Origin: an uncultured Clostridia bacterium
GTDB taxonomy: Bacteria > Bacillota > Clostridia > Christensenellales > UBA1750
Direction: 5' to 3'
Length of the DNA stretch: 64,000 nt
Assembly: GCA_904393115.1 (NCBI GenBank)
Contig: CAJFMX010000007.1
Location: 38,963-102,962, forward strand
Below, in pieces: positions 53,818 through 63,553 of the stretch; positions within the stretch are counted from its first letter, which is position 1; each line of letters opens with the position of its first letter. Position numbers and translations under genes: made by a program. The notes beneath the pieces were generated by a model. That model saw only the letters and a program-made list of their open reading frames with translations. It was not told the DNA's origin and did not search any database.

Positions 53818-53846
53818 TTGACAGGCAACCGCAAATCCCTTACAAT
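53818..53846 (+). promoter_or_regulatory. Promoter of yabE
   Basis: Consensus TTGACA (53818-53823), 17 bp, TACAAT (53841-53846). Confidence 0.8.
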
Positions 53847-53897
53847 ATGGCCGGAGGGGAGAACCCCGGCCACCCAAATCGAAAGCGAGGCAATGCA

Positions 53898-55247
53898 ATG
53901 AACAATCTCGGTACGGGGAAGGGAGATCCTTCCCGCCGAAGGCAGCGCCCGAAGGGCCAACGGCCCACGGGCTTGGAAATTTGGAATGGGTTTGCGCGCG
54001 GCCTGGACGCCGTCGCCCACGCCCTGACCTGGTTTTTCCGGAAGGCGGCCGCCTTCCTCGTGCGCGCGGCGCACCTGGGCGCGGCGCTGAGCGTCCACGG
54101 CCTTAGCGTCGTGCGCGGCCTTGCGCCCACGGTGCGCGCGCTCTGCCTGGCGCTGGCGTTCGTGCTGGCGCTGGGCGCGGCGCTGAGCGCCGCGCCGGTT
54201 GCGCGGCTGCTGAACACGCAGACCGTGTCGCTCGTCGAGGACGGCATCGCGGCGCAGATCCGCACGCAGTCGCGCACGGTCGCGGACGTGCTGACCGAGT
54301 ACGACATCGCTCTGGGCGAGGGGGACGTGGTCTATCCCGCCCTGTCGACGGAGATCGACGGCGGGGATGAGATCCAGATCCGCCGCGCGCTGGAGGTGAG
54401 CGTCAGCGCCGACGGGCAGACGCACACCGTGTCGCTCCTCAACGGCACCGTGGGCAAGGCGCTCTACCTGGCCGGCGTCTCGATCGATCCGGACGACATC
54501 GTCTACCCGGCCCTGACCGAGACCGTTTCCTCGGGAATGGACATCACGGTCAACCGCGTGACCATCACCGAAGAGGTCGAGCAGCAGCGCATTCCCTACC
54601 ACATCACCTACCAGGACAGCGCGGACCTCTACATCGGGGAGGAGGAGATGGTCCGCCAGGGCACCGAGGGCGTAAAGGAGGTCACCTACCGCGTGGTGAC
54701 GGTCGACGGCGAGGAGACCGAGCGCACGGCCGTCTCCGAGGAGGTCGTCGAGCCCGCGTACAACCGCATCATCGCCCAGGGCACGCAGCCCACGCCCACG
54801 CCGCGCCCGACCGCCACCCCGCGGCCGACCGCAACCCCCGCGCGCACCTCGTCCCCCAGCCGCACGGCGACGCCCCGGCCCACCGCAACGCCCCGGCCCG
54901 CCAACACCCCGGACCCAGACGAGACCGAGACCGAGGCCGTGACCGACAACACCATCACCGTCAACGGCGAAACCTATACCTACAGCCGCACGCTCAGCGT
55001 CATGATCACGGCCTATACGCACACGGGCCGCAAGACCTCCACGGGCGTCTGGCCGGAGGTGGGCACCGTCGCCGTCGACCCGGACGTCATCCCCTACGGC
55101 ACGCGGCTCTACATCCCCGGCTACGGCTTTGGCGTGGCGCAGGACACGGGCGTGTCCGGCAACCACATCGACGTCTTCTTTGACACCGAGGCCGAGTGCA
55201 TCTCCTACGGCCGCAAGCGCGACCGCACCATCTACATACTGGAGTGA
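53898..55247 (+). CDS. yabE: YabE-like cell-wall protein (DUF348, G5, 3D domains)
   Basis: The 449-residue protein has a basic cytoplasmic N-terminus and a TM helix (about residues 77-100). Two DUF348 repeats (TQTVSLVEDGIAAQIRTQ, then QTHTVSLLNGTVGKAL) and a G5 domain (about 210-290) follow. A TP/RP-rich wall-spanning linker of repeated PRPTATP units comes next, then a C-terminal 3D domain (DPDVIPYGTRLYIPGYG, DTG, HIDVFF). The 3D domain is the muralytic fold of Sps/Rpf-like lytic transglycosylases. The gene directly precedes ksgA as in B. subtilis, though rnmV is absent from between them. ATG 53898 has GAGG seven bases upstream. Confidence 0.92.
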   Translation: MNNLGTGKGDPSRRRQRPKGQRPTGLEIWNGFARGLDAVAHALTWFFRKAAAFLVRAAHLGAALSVHGLSVVRGLAPTVRALCLALAFVLALGAALSAAPVARLLNTQTVSLVEDGIAAQIRTQSRTVADVLTEYDIALGEGDVVYPALSTEIDGGDEIQIRRALEVSVSADGQTHTVSLLNGTVGKALYLAGVSIDPDDIVYPALTETVSSGMDITVNRVTITEEVEQQRIPYHITYQDSADLYIGEEEMVRQGTEGVKEVTYRVVTVDGEETERTAVSEEVVEPAYNRIIAQGTQPTPTPRPTATPRPTATPARTSSPSRTATPRPTATPRPANTPDPDETETEAVTDNTITVNGETYTYSRTLSVMITAYTHTGRKTSTGVWPEVGTVAVDPDVIPYGTRLYIPGYGFGVAQDTGVSGNHIDVFFDTEAECISYGRKRDRTIYILE

Positions 55248-55255
55248 CGAGTTCC

Positions 55256-56116
55256 ATGACAACCGGCGAAATCCTGACCCTTCTTCGGGCGCGCGGCTTT
55301 CGGTTCGCGCACGCGCTCGGGCAGAACTTCCTCGCGGACGACGAGGTCCTTGCGCGCATCGCGGACAGCGCGCAGGCGGACGGCGCGTGCGTGCTGGAGA
55401 TCGGCGCGGGCGCCGGGTGCCTGACCGTTCCCCTGGCCAGCCGCGCAAAGAAGGTCCTGGCCGTCGAGATCGACGAGCGGCTCATCCCCGTGCTGGAGAC
55501 GGCGCTCCAGGGGCGCAGGAACGTCCGCATCGTCCAGGGCGACGCGCTCAAGGTCGACCTTGCGGCGCTGGCGCAGGAGACGTTCGGGGACGAGGACTTC
55601 CTCGTGGCGGCGAACCTGCCCTATTCCATCACGACCCCCGTGCTCTTCCGCCTGCTCGAGAGTCGGCTGCCCATCCAGCGCATGTGCGTCATGCTGCAGA
55701 AGGAGGCCGTGGACCGCGTCGTCGCGCAGCCCGGGGAGAAGGCGTACGGCCCCCTGGCCATCTACTGCGCCTACCGCGCGGAGGTGGAGCGCCTCTTCCG
55801 CGTGCCGCCGCACTGCTTTGTGCCCCAGCCGCACGTGGACTCCGAGGTGATCGAGCTGCGCATGCGCCCCCGGCCCGACCCGGCGCAGGAGCAGGCCTTC
55901 CTGCGGCTGGTCAAAAACGCCTTCCGCATGCGCAGAAAGACGCTGCTCAACAACCTTTTGCAGTGCGGAATGGGCAAGGAACAGGCGCAAAAGACCCTGG
56001 AGGCGGCCGGGCTCGCCCCGAGCGTGCGCGCCGAGGCGCTCTCCCTCGCGGATTTTGTGCGCCTGTATGGAATTCTTTGCGAGCCAGATGTTGCAAATGG
56101 AAAATTTGTGGTATAA
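55256..56116 (+). CDS. ksgA: 16S rRNA adenine(1518/1519)-N6 dimethyltransferase
   Basis: KsgA dimethylates two adjacent adenines in helix 45 of 16S rRNA using SAM. The 286-residue protein has GQNFLADDEV, the SAM motif EIGAGAGCLT near 45, VEIDERL, the catalytic NLPYSIT near 121 and a C-terminal helical domain. Length and motifs are normal. The start is nine bases past the yabE stop; the ribosome binding site (GGAG) lies inside the end of yabE, so translation is probably coupled. The promoter of rubrerythrin lies in its last 30 bp. Confidence 0.96.
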   Translation: MTTGEILTLLRARGFRFAHALGQNFLADDEVLARIADSAQADGACVLEIGAGAGCLTVPLASRAKKVLAVEIDERLIPVLETALQGRRNVRIVQGDALKVDLAALAQETFGDEDFLVAANLPYSITTPVLFRLLESRLPIQRMCVMLQKEAVDRVVAQPGEKAYGPLAIYCAYRAEVERLFRVPPHCFVPQPHVDSEVIELRMRPRPDPAQEQAFLRLVKNAFRMRRKTLLNNLLQCGMGKEQAQKTLEAAGLAPSVRAEALSLADFVRLYGILCEPDVANGKFVV

Positions 56117-56117
56117 T
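56091..56117 (+). promoter_or_regulatory. Promoter of rubrerythrin
   Basis: TTGCAA (56091-56096), 15 bp, consensus TATAAT (56112-56117) with extended TGG, inside the ksgA 3' end. Confidence 0.65.
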
Positions 56118-56162
56118 GGAGAGTAGATAGATTCAATCCGCATCGAAAAGGAGGAGACGAAC

Positions 56163-56705
56163 ATGGAAAATCTCAAGGGTACCCGCACGGAGGCCAACCT
56201 GCTCGCCGCGTTCGCCGGCGAATCCCAGGCCCGCAACAAGTACACCTACTACGCTTCCGCAGCCCGCAAGGAGGGCTATGTCCAGATCGCCAAGTTCTTC
56301 GAGGAGACCGCCGGCAACGAGAAGGAGCACGCCAAGATCTGGTTTAAGCTCCTGCACGACGGCGCCGTGCCCGGAACGGCCGAGAACCTCAAGGACGCCG
56401 CCGCCGGCGAGCGCTACGAGTGGACCGAGATGTACGCCGAGTTCGCCAAGGTCGCCCGCGAGGAGGGCTTTACCCGCATCGCCTACCTGTTCGAGGCGGT
56501 CGGCAAGATCGAAAAGGAGCACGAGGAGCGCTACAACAAGCTGCTCAAGAACCTGGAGGAGGGCAAGGTCTTTGCCCGCGACGGCGAGTACATGTGGATC
56601 TGTTCCAACTGCGGCCACATCCACTTCGGCAAGGAAGCGCCCCAGGTCTGCCCGGTCTGCGCGCATCCCCAGGCCTACTTCGAGCTCCGCGCCGAAAACT
56701 ACTGA
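56163..56705 (+). CDS. rbr: Rubrerythrin
   Basis: Rubrerythrin reduces hydrogen peroxide in anaerobes. The 180-residue protein has the four-helix diiron domain with the expected glutamates ([37 protein letters not shown]). A C-terminal rubredoxin-like FeS4 site follows ([10 protein letters not shown] then CPVCAHP). Length is normal for reverse-order-free classical rubrerythrin. A strong AAAGGAGGAG ribosome binding site is present. It supports a strictly anaerobic lifestyle. Confidence 0.96.
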   Translation: MENLKGTRTEANLLAAFAGESQARNKYTYYASAARKEGYVQIAKFFEETAGNEKEHAKIWFKLLHDGAVPGTAENLKDAAAGERYEWTEMYAEFAKVAREEGFTRIAYLFEAVGKIEKEHEERYNKLLKNLEEGKVFARDGEYMWICSNCGHIHFGKEAPQVCPVCAHPQAYFELRAENY

Positions 56706-56722
56706 TTTCCCCCGCAAAGCGA

Positions 56723-56767
56723 GCGGGCGGTTTCCGGATTTTCCCGGAAATCGCCCGCCTTTTTTTG
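56723..56767 (+). terminator. Terminator after rubrerythrin
   Basis: A 15-bp stem with one wobble (56723-56737 with 56744-56758) is followed by CCT and a run of T. Confidence 0.88.
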
Positions 56768-56800
56768 TATGACGAATTGGGGAAGGCGCGTAAAGGGGCC

Positions 56801-57232
56801 TCACTCGTCGCCCTGCGCCCTCTCGCGCCGGAGCTGCCAAAGAAGGACCGCGCCCAGGTAGAGGAAGAAGAGCGCCATCCCCAGCGGCAGCGCGGCCTCC
56901 GTCAGCTGCCCGGCGCGCGCGATCGCCTCCCCGGCCGCCAGCCGCATCGCCGCGACCGCGGCCAGGACCGCCCCATCCGCCAGGAAAAAGAGCGCCGCCC
57001 CCAGCGGATGCCGCTCCCTGCGGCTGAGGTACGCCCCGCGCCGCACCGAGGCCGTGAAAAAGTACAGCGAGGGCGGCAGGAGCAACGCCACGGCCTGCAG
57101 CAGCGGCGGCGCCCAGGGGTGAAACGTGTTCACCAGCCCGTTGGCCAGGATGAGCGCCAGCGTCAGCAGCAGCGCCCGAAACGCAATGCGGTAGCGGATG
57201 GTCAGCTGGTATTCGTCGTAGTGCCGTTCCAT
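56801..57232 (-). CDS. Small four-helix membrane protein, partner of an XRE regulator
   Basis: The 143-residue protein has four hydrophobic segments (about 18-36, 44-62, 75-97, 113-132) and charged ends. It is not recognised beyond the common pattern of an XRE-family regulator followed by a small integral membrane protein, in which the membrane protein may signal to or be controlled by the regulator. The ribosome binding site GGAGGAGG lies in the end of the HTH gene, and the start is four bases past its stop. Confidence 0.7.
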   Translation of the reverse strand: MERHYDEYQLTIRYRIAFRALLLTLALILANGLVNTFHPWAPPLLQAVALLLPPSLYFFTASVRRGAYLSRRERHPLGAALFFLADGAVLAAVAAMRLAAGEAIARAGQLTEAALPLGMALFFLYLGAVLLWQLRRERAQGDE

Positions 57233-57235
57233 GCG

Positions 57236-57436
57236 TCAATCCTCCTCCCAAAAGAGTTCGTCCAACGTCTTGCCGAGCGCGCGGCAGATCGCCCGGCACA
57301 GGCGGATCGTCGGGTTGTATTCGCCCGATTCCACGGCGTGGATCGTCTGCCGCGTCACGCCGACGGCCTCGGCCAGGGCCTGCTGCGTCAGGCCCTTTTC
57401 CCGTCGGGCGTCGCGCAGGCGCAGGTTCTTTCCCAT
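57236..57436 (-). CDS. XRE-family transcriptional regulator (YozG/Cro type)
   Basis: The 66-residue protein is a minimal Cro/CI HTH (GLTQQALAEAVGVTRQTIHA, then ESGEYNPTIRLCRAICRALG). It ends in FWEED, like the small stand-alone regulators that precede membrane proteins in many Bacillota. GGAGG lies nine bases before the ATG. It probably autoregulates the two-gene operon from the promoter at 57460-57488. Confidence 0.9.
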   Translation of the reverse strand: MGKNLRLRDARREKGLTQQALAEAVGVTRQTIHAVESGEYNPTIRLCRAICRALGKTLDELFWEED

Positions 57437-57459
57437 CGCTTCTCGCCTCCGATGCGCTT

Positions 57460-57488
57460 AGCATAGCACAGCCCTGCAAGAATGTCAA
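57460..57488 (-). promoter_or_regulatory. Promoter of the XRE/membrane protein operon
   Basis: On the minus strand, TTGACA (57488-57483), 17 bp, TATGCT (57465-57460) with extended TGC. Confidence 0.8.
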
Positions 57489-57510
57489 ATATATTTTACG
57501 CCACGGGCGA

Positions 57511-57557
57511 AAAAAAGCGCCGCGGGGAAGGGGCGAACCCCATTCCACGCGGCGCTT
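57511..57557 (-). terminator. Terminator after groEL
   Basis: AAGCGCCGCG pairs with CGCGGCGCTT around an inner GGGG/CCCC stem. On the minus strand a run of six or more T follows. Confidence 0.85.
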
Positions 57558-57590
57558 GAGAGATTTTTTTTGCGACGCCCGAGCGCGGGA

Positions 57591-59216
<1,626 letters not shown>

Positions 59217-59260
59217 CTACCTCCGATATGTTGAGATGGAAATCTGCTTGCGTCCGGTTC

Positions 59261-59551
59261 TTAGTCCTCCAGGATGGCGAGGATGTCGCTCTGGCGGACG
59301 ATGGTGTACTCCTGCTTCTCGATCTTGACCTCGGTGCCGGCGTACTTCTGATAGATGACCTTCTGGCCGACGGAAACCTCCATCTTGACCTCCTTGCCAT
59401 CGATCATGCCGCCGGGGCCGACCTCGACGATCTCCGCAAACTGGGGCTTCTCCTTGCCCGCGGCGCCGGCCAGGATCAGTCCGCTGGCGGTGGTCACTTC
59501 CACCTCGACGTTCTTGAGCACGACGTGGTCACCCAAAGGCTTGATGCGCAT
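59261..59551 (-). CDS. groES: Co-chaperonin GroES
   Basis: This 96-residue GroES is the seven-membered lid of GroEL. It begins RIKPLGDHVVLK, has a mobile-loop region TTASGLILAGAAG and ends IVRQSDILAILE. Length and motifs are typical. AAGGAGG precedes the start. It is the first gene of the groESL operon. Confidence 0.97.
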   Translation of the reverse strand: MRIKPLGDHVVLKNVEVEVTTASGLILAGAAGKEKPQFAEIVEVGPGGMIDGKEVKMEVSVGQKVIYQKYAGTEVKIEKQEYTIVRQSDILAILED

Positions 59552-59592
59552 AAGAATAGACCTCCTTGTCTAAATTGCTTTCTCGGATCTTG

Positions 59593-59619
59593 TTAGCACT
59601 CACTGAACCTGAGTGCTAA
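59593..59619. promoter_or_regulatory. CIRCE operator (HrcA binding site)
   Basis: TTAGCACTC, nine bases, GAGTGCTAA is a perfect match to the CIRCE consensus, 42 bp upstream of groES. HrcA bound here represses groESL until heat or misfolded protein titrates GroEL. hrcA is not in the window. Confidence 0.97.
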
Positions 59620-59630
59620 TCACAGGTATT

Positions 59631-59659
59631 AGTTTACAAAATCAGGCCCCGCAGCGCAA
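59631..59659 (-). promoter_or_regulatory. Promoter of groESL
   Basis: On the minus strand, TTGCGC (59659-59654), 17 bp, TAAACT (59636-59631). The predicted start (near 59624) lies next to CIRCE, the usual geometry. Confidence 0.65.
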
Positions 59660-59771
59660 ACGGAGCGGAAACCGATTTTCCGGTATTTTTCCCTGAATTT
59701 CAAAAATAAATCCGGATATCTCACTAATTGGGGGAAATTCGCCGCATTTCATCTTCCGGCCGGCTGGCAAA

Positions 59772-59801
59772 TTGACATTCCTGCGCGCCGGGGATTATAA
59801 T
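59772..59801 (+). promoter_or_regulatory. Promoter of the dCMP deaminase/GT2 operon
   Basis: Consensus TTGACA (59772-59777), 18 bp, consensus TATAAT (59796-59801). Confidence 0.8.
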
Positions 59802-59843
59802 GTACGAAAAGCGCGGACAGGCTAGTGTATGGAGGGCGAGCGC

Positions 59844-60317
59844 ATGACATTCACCAAGTGGGACCATCGGTTTATGGAAATGGCGGACACAATCGCGGGC
59901 TGGGCCTCGTGTTATCAAGAGAACCGGAAGATCGGCGCGGTCATCGTGCGGGACAAGCGGATCCTGACCACGGGCTACAACGGCGCGCCCCAGGGCATCC
60001 TTCCCTGCAAGGAGCGGGGGGAGTGCCTGCGCCGCAAGCTGAACATCCCGTCCGGCACGCGGGCGGAGGTCTGCTACGCGGTCCACGCCGAGCAGAATGC
60101 GCTCATCCAGGCGGCGCGCATGGGCGTGTCCGTCTTTGGCGCGACGATGTACGTCACCCATTGCCCGTGCATCATCTGCTCGCGCCTGCTCATCAACGCA
60201 GGAATCGTCCGGGTGATCTACCGGCACGAATATCCGGACGACTTTTCCAAAGAAATCTTAAAGGAGGCGGGCGTGGAGTTGATCCGGTTCGACCCCGAAG
60301 CGCCCATCGTTTCATGA
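59844..60317 (+). CDS. Deoxycytidylate deaminase (ComEB type)
   Basis: The 157-residue enzyme deaminates dCMP to dUMP for thymidylate synthesis. Zinc ligands are H81 of HAEQNA (E83 catalytic), C109 and C112 of HCPCIIC. An inserted CKERGECLRRK carries the second zinc site seen in dCMP deaminases. ATG 59844 has GGAGGG seven bases upstream. The stop overlaps the next gene's start (ATGA), coupling it to a glycosyltransferase with no metabolic link. Confidence 0.92.
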   Translation: MTFTKWDHRFMEMADTIAGWASCYQENRKIGAVIVRDKRILTTGYNGAPQGILPCKERGECLRRKLNIPSGTRAEVCYAVHAEQNALIQAARMGVSVFGATMYVTHCPCIICSRLLINAGIVRVIYRHEYPDDFSKEILKEAGVELIRFDPEAPIVS

Positions 60318-61267
60318 AAACGCTCATCTCGGTCATCGTTCCCCTCTACAATGAGGAAGAGGTCATCGGCGAGAGCTATCGCAGGCTGACGCAGGTGATG
60401 TCCTCCATGGAGGAGGACTACGAGCTCATCTTCGTCAACGACGGAAGCCGCGACAAGACGTTCGACCTTGCGCGCGGCATCCAGGAAAAGGACCCGCACG
60501 TGGTGCTGGTGGACTTTTCGCGCAACTTCGGCCACCAGATGGCCGTCAGCGCGGGCCTGGAGCAGGCCCGGGGCGACGCGGTCGTCATCATCGACGCGGA
60601 CCTGCAGGACCCCCCGGAGCTCATCCCCAAGATGGTGGAGATGTGGCGCGGCGGCGCGGAGGTCGTCTACGGCAAGCGCGCGTCCCGCCAGGGCGAGACC
60701 GCCTTCAAGAAGCTGACGGCCTTCTGCTACTACCGCGTGCTGGACGCGCTCTCGGGCTGGAAGATCCCCAAGGACACGGGCGACTTCCGCCTGATGGACA
60801 GGAAGGTCGCCGACGTCCTCCGTTCCATGCCGGAGCACAACCGCTTCCTGCGGGGCATGGTGTCCTGGCTGGGCTTCCGGCAGGTGCCGCTGGAGTTCGT
60901 GCGCGAGGAGCGCTTTGCCGGCACGACCAAGTACCCCCTGAAGAAGATGCTCAAGCTCGCCTCCGACGGCATCGTCTCCTTTTCGGGCAAGCCCTTTGGC
61001 ATCATGCGGGTCCTGGGCGGGCTGCTGCTCGCGGCGGGCCTTGTGGACCTGCTGGCGCTGCTCATCGCCCACGCGGTGACGGGCGCGTCGGGCGGCTGGC
61101 CCTACGTGATCGCGGCGGTGCTGGCCGTGGGCGGGGCGAACCTTTTGGCCCTGGGCATCTGCGGCGTCTACTTTGAGCGGATGTACGACGAGCTCAAGGG
61201 CCGGCCGCTCTACATCGTGCGCCAGGTGCTGCGCAGCGAAGGCCCAGACGGCCAGACGCGCACCTAA
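60314..61267 (+). CDS. Polyisoprenyl-phosphate glycosyltransferase (GT2, GtrB/DPM1-like)
   Basis: The 317-residue protein has an N-terminal GT2 domain with VIVPLYNEEEVI, FVNDGSRDKT and the DxD-containing IIDADLQDPPEL. Two C-terminal TM helices follow (about 236-256 and 264-286). This is the plan of GtrB/YkcC-type enzymes that move a sugar from a nucleotide donor to undecaprenyl phosphate on the inner face of the membrane. The transferred sugar and the flippase are not identified. Translationally coupled to the dCMP deaminase. Confidence 0.9.
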   Translation: MKTLISVIVPLYNEEEVIGESYRRLTQVMSSMEEDYELIFVNDGSRDKTFDLARGIQEKDPHVVLVDFSRNFGHQMAVSAGLEQARGDAVVIIDADLQDPPELIPKMVEMWRGGAEVVYGKRASRQGETAFKKLTAFCYYRVLDALSGWKIPKDTGDFRLMDRKVADVLRSMPEHNRFLRGMVSWLGFRQVPLEFVREERFAGTTKYPLKKMLKLASDGIVSFSGKPFGIMRVLGGLLLAAGLVDLLALLIAHAVTGASGGWPYVIAAVLAVGGANLLALGICGVYFERMYDELKGRPLYIVRQVLRSEGPDGQTRT

Positions 61268-61312
61268 AGACGGGCCGCGAAAAAGTTTTGCCGAGTTTTT
61301 TTTCCGCCCATC

Positions 61313-61341
61313 TTGCCTTTATACGGCAAATGGCGTAAAAT
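61313..61341 (+). promoter_or_regulatory. Promoter of gapA
   Basis: TTGCCT (61313-61318), 17 bp, TAAAAT (61336-61341), 45 bp before the start. Confidence 0.6.
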
Positions 61342-61386
61342 AATACTGTAACTTGTGGACCTATATCGTTAAGGGAGGTTTTCCAA

Positions 61387-62412
61387 ATGGTGAAGGTTGC
61401 TATCAACGGTTTCGGTCGCATCGGCCGCCTGGCGTTCCGTCAGATGTTCGACGCCGAGGGCTACGAGGTTGTCGCCATCAACGACCTGACCAGCCCCAAG
61501 ATGCTTGCGCACCTGCTCAAGTACGACACGGCGCAGGGCTCTTTCTGCGGCAAGATCGGCGAAAATAAGCACACGGTTGACTCCACCGACGATTCCATCA
61601 TCGTCGACGGCAAGGAGATCAAGATCTACGCCATCAAGGACGCGAAGGATTGCCCCTGGGGCGAGCTGAACGTCGACGTCGTGCTGGAGTGCACCGGCTT
61701 CTACACCAGCAAGGAGAAGTCCATGGCGCACATCGCCGCCGGCGCCAAGAAGGTCGTCATCTCCGCGCCCGCGGGCAACGACCTGAAGACCATCGTCTAC
61801 TCCGTCAACGAGAAGACCCTGACCGCTGAGGACCAGGTCATCTCCGCGGCTTCCTGCACCACCAACTGCCTGGCCCCGATGGCGGATACCCTGAACAAGG
61901 CCTACCCCATCGTCTCCGGCATCATGACCACCGTGCACGCCTACACCGGCGACCAGATGATCCTGGACGGCCCGCAGCGCAAGGGCGACCTGCGCCGTGC
62001 CCGCGCCGGCGCGCAGAACATCGTGCCCAACAGCACCGGCGCCGCCAAGGCCATCGGCCTGGTCATCCCGGAGCTCAACGGCAAGCTGATCGGCTCCGCG
62101 CAGCGCGTGCCCGTGCCCACCGGCTCCACCACCATCCTGGTTGCGGTTGTCAAGGGCAAGGACATCACCAAGGAGAGCATCAACGCCGCCATGAAGGCCG
62201 CCGCTTCCGAGTCCTTCGGCTACAACGAGGAGCAGATCGTCTCTTCCGACGTCATCGGCATGAAGTACGGCTCCCTGTTTGACGCCACCCAGACCATGGT
62301 CGCCAAGATGGACGACGACACCTACCAGGTGCAGGTCGTGTCCTGGTACGACAACGAGAACAGCTACACCAGCCAGATGGTCCGCACCATCAAGTACTTC
62401 GCGGAGCTGTAA
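61387..62412 (+). CDS. gapA: Glyceraldehyde-3-phosphate dehydrogenase
   Basis: The 341-residue glycolytic enzyme has the NAD Rossmann start [14 protein letters not shown], the catalytic Cys in [11 protein letters not shown] (near 157), HAYTGDQ, and the C-terminal [13 protein letters not shown]. Length is normal. A strong GGGAGG ribosome binding site and a good terminator suit a highly expressed gene. pgk and tpi do not follow, so it is a single-gene unit here, and no CggR-like regulator precedes it. Confidence 0.97.
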   Translation: MVKVAINGFGRIGRLAFRQMFDAEGYEVVAINDLTSPKMLAHLLKYDTAQGSFCGKIGENKHTVDSTDDSIIVDGKEIKIYAIKDAKDCPWGELNVDVVLECTGFYTSKEKSMAHIAAGAKKVVISAPAGNDLKTIVYSVNEKTLTAEDQVISAASCTTNCLAPMADTLNKAYPIVSGIMTTVHAYTGDQMILDGPQRKGDLRRARAGAQNIVPNSTGAAKAIGLVIPELNGKLIGSAQRVPVPTGSTTILVAVVKGKDITKESINAAMKAAASESFGYNEEQIVSSDVIGMKYGSLFDATQTMVAKMDDDTYQVQVVSWYDNENSYTSQMVRTIKYFAEL

Positions 62413-62429
62413 TCTCGACCGAAACCCGC

Positions 62430-62463
62430 AAAAAAACGCCGCCCGCCCGGGCGGCGTTTTTTT
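62430..62463 (+). terminator. Terminator after gapA
   Basis: A 16-bp perfect stem (62430-62445 with 62448-62463) contains A7 and T7 runs. Confidence 0.9.
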
Positions 62464-62476
62464 GCCCGCACGCCTA

Positions 62477-62505
62477 TTGCAAATGCGCCGTCCTCCCCTT
62501 ACAAT
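62477..62505 (+). promoter_or_regulatory. Promoter of the small zinc-ribbon gene
   Basis: TTGCAA (62477-62482), 17 bp, TACAAT (62500-62505), 38 bp before the start. Confidence 0.75.
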
Positions 62506-62543
62506 ATAGACGGAACGATCTTTTTGGAAAGGAGGCGTGCAGC

Positions 62544-62681
62544 ATGATTTGGGTTTGCACCAAGTGCGGCTACGAGGTCGAGTCGGACAAGCGCCCGGAC
62601 CTTTGCGCTATGTGCTACGCGGCCATGCACCACATGATCCCGAAGAAGGAAGAGGAACAACCGGAAGAGAAGAAGGACTGA
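62544..62681 (+). CDS. 45-residue zinc-ribbon/rubredoxin-like protein
   Basis: ATG 62544 follows AAAGGAGG and opens a 45-codon frame. The protein starts MIWVCTKCGYEVE and continues to a second CAMC motif, so two CxxC pairs (C5/C8 and C21/C24) form a knuckle like that of rubredoxin or a zinc ribbon. An acidic/basic tail (KKEEEQPEEKKD) follows. It has its own good promoter and a hairpin downstream, so it is a real gene despite its size. Metal (Zn or Fe) and function are unknown. Confidence 0.8.
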   Translation: MIWVCTKCGYEVESDKRPDLCAMCYAAMHHMIPKKEEEQPEEKKD

Positions 62682-62716
62682 CAAAGGACGCCCCCGGCGG
62701 AAAGGGCGTTGGTCAT

Positions 62717-62758
62717 AAAACAGTTCATCGGCACAGCGCTGTGCCGATGAACTGTTTT
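62717..62758. terminator. Perfect 42-bp palindrome, likely terminator
   Basis: Two exact 21-bp arms without spacer, starting AAAACAG and ending CTGTTTT. It sits 35 bp past the zinc-ribbon stop. The T-run is only four long, so it is either a terminator or a protein-binding palindrome. It also marks the boundary to the AT-rich region. Confidence 0.7.
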
Positions 62759-62821
62759 CAAGGTGACTATGATACCGTATAGACAATTCAACAAATCAAT
62801 ATTTGATGAGGAGATAAGGCA

Positions 62822-63400
62822 ATGCTTTTAGATGGATATGTGAAAAGTAAGAACAATACTCCTATTGCCGGAGCTAAGATTGAAATAAAGAACAACTGTT
62901 TTACTACTATCTACTGTGCAGAAAGTAACGAGGATGGATACTATCAATTCGATATTCCCGAGGGGAAGTATCCTTTTTTAACTGCAGTAAAAGACTATGC
63001 GGTAAACTATTTGGAGTATTGGTGTCAAAATATTCCTCTTTTAGAAAACACTTCGTTGGATATTAGCTTTGATACATTGGAGATATACGGATTACATATT
63101 TTTTCTGTCAAAGGTGCAGGAAATGGTCTTATGATATACTTTAGACCTATGAGTTTGGTAAAATTTCAGGAAGGAAATGAAAACATAGCACCAGATGATA
63201 TTTCCATTCGTGTGGAAGTTGATGGGAAAGAAACCGCTATTATTGCAAAGAACACAGTCGTAGAAGTAGCTGCTGATAGGGAAATGACAGCTTATTTGAT
63301 TCAAGTTGAAGGAACCGATGCTTGGAATAAGATTGAAATTCAAATTGTAGATGCAGATAGCCATTATGGAGCTGCAGCAATTTTTAATCCTTGCGTGTAA
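62822..63400 (+). CDS. AT-rich gene for a Cna-B/carboxypeptidase-regulatory-like domain protein
   Basis: The 192-residue protein begins with a beta-sandwich of the carboxypeptidase-regulatory/Cna-B type (LLDGYVKSKNNTPIAGAKIE, YCAESNEDGYYQFDIPEGKY, cited as NEDGYYQFDIPEG). About 100 residues of further beta-rich sequence that I do not recognise follow. There is no signal peptide or sorting signal, unusual for this domain, which is mostly extracellular. Codons are A/T-rich, sharply unlike all genes before it, which points to recent transfer. AGGAG precedes the ATG. Confidence 0.7.
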   Translation: MLLDGYVKSKNNTPIAGAKIEIKNNCFTTIYCAESNEDGYYQFDIPEGKYPFLTAVKDYAVNYLEYWCQNIPLLENTSLDISFDTLEIYGLHIFSVKGAGNGLMIYFRPMSLVKFQEGNENIAPDDISIRVEVDGKETAIIAKNTVVEVAADREMTAYLIQVEGTDAWNKIEIQIVDADSHYGAAAIFNPCV

Positions 63401-63497
63401 TGATTCAATTCTGCAAATTCCAGTTTATCGAACTGATTAAGGGCGCACTTCTATACACCTTTGGTTGTGTGGTGCGATGTGCAGTGCTGCACCGCAG

Positions 63498-63553
63498 AAG
63501 CCTCCCTTGTGTAAAGGGAGGTGGCACGGCGCAGCCGTGACGGAGGGATTGTC
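63498..63553 (+). repeat. Left inverted repeat of the DUF559 unit
   Basis: It contains CCTCCCTTGTGTAAAGGGAGG (itself a hairpin), then a CACGGC/GCCGTG hairpin, then GGAGGGATTGTC. Read inward it matches the right repeat: CTCCCTTGTGTAAAGGGAG at the outer end and GAGGGATTGTC at the inner end. The inner GGAGGG doubles as the ribosome binding site of the DUF559 gene. Confidence 0.8.

Noticed and set aside
62717..62758. Palindrome as a phage attachment site
   Set aside because: No direct repeat copy or integrase in the window; it is better explained as a terminator or operator.
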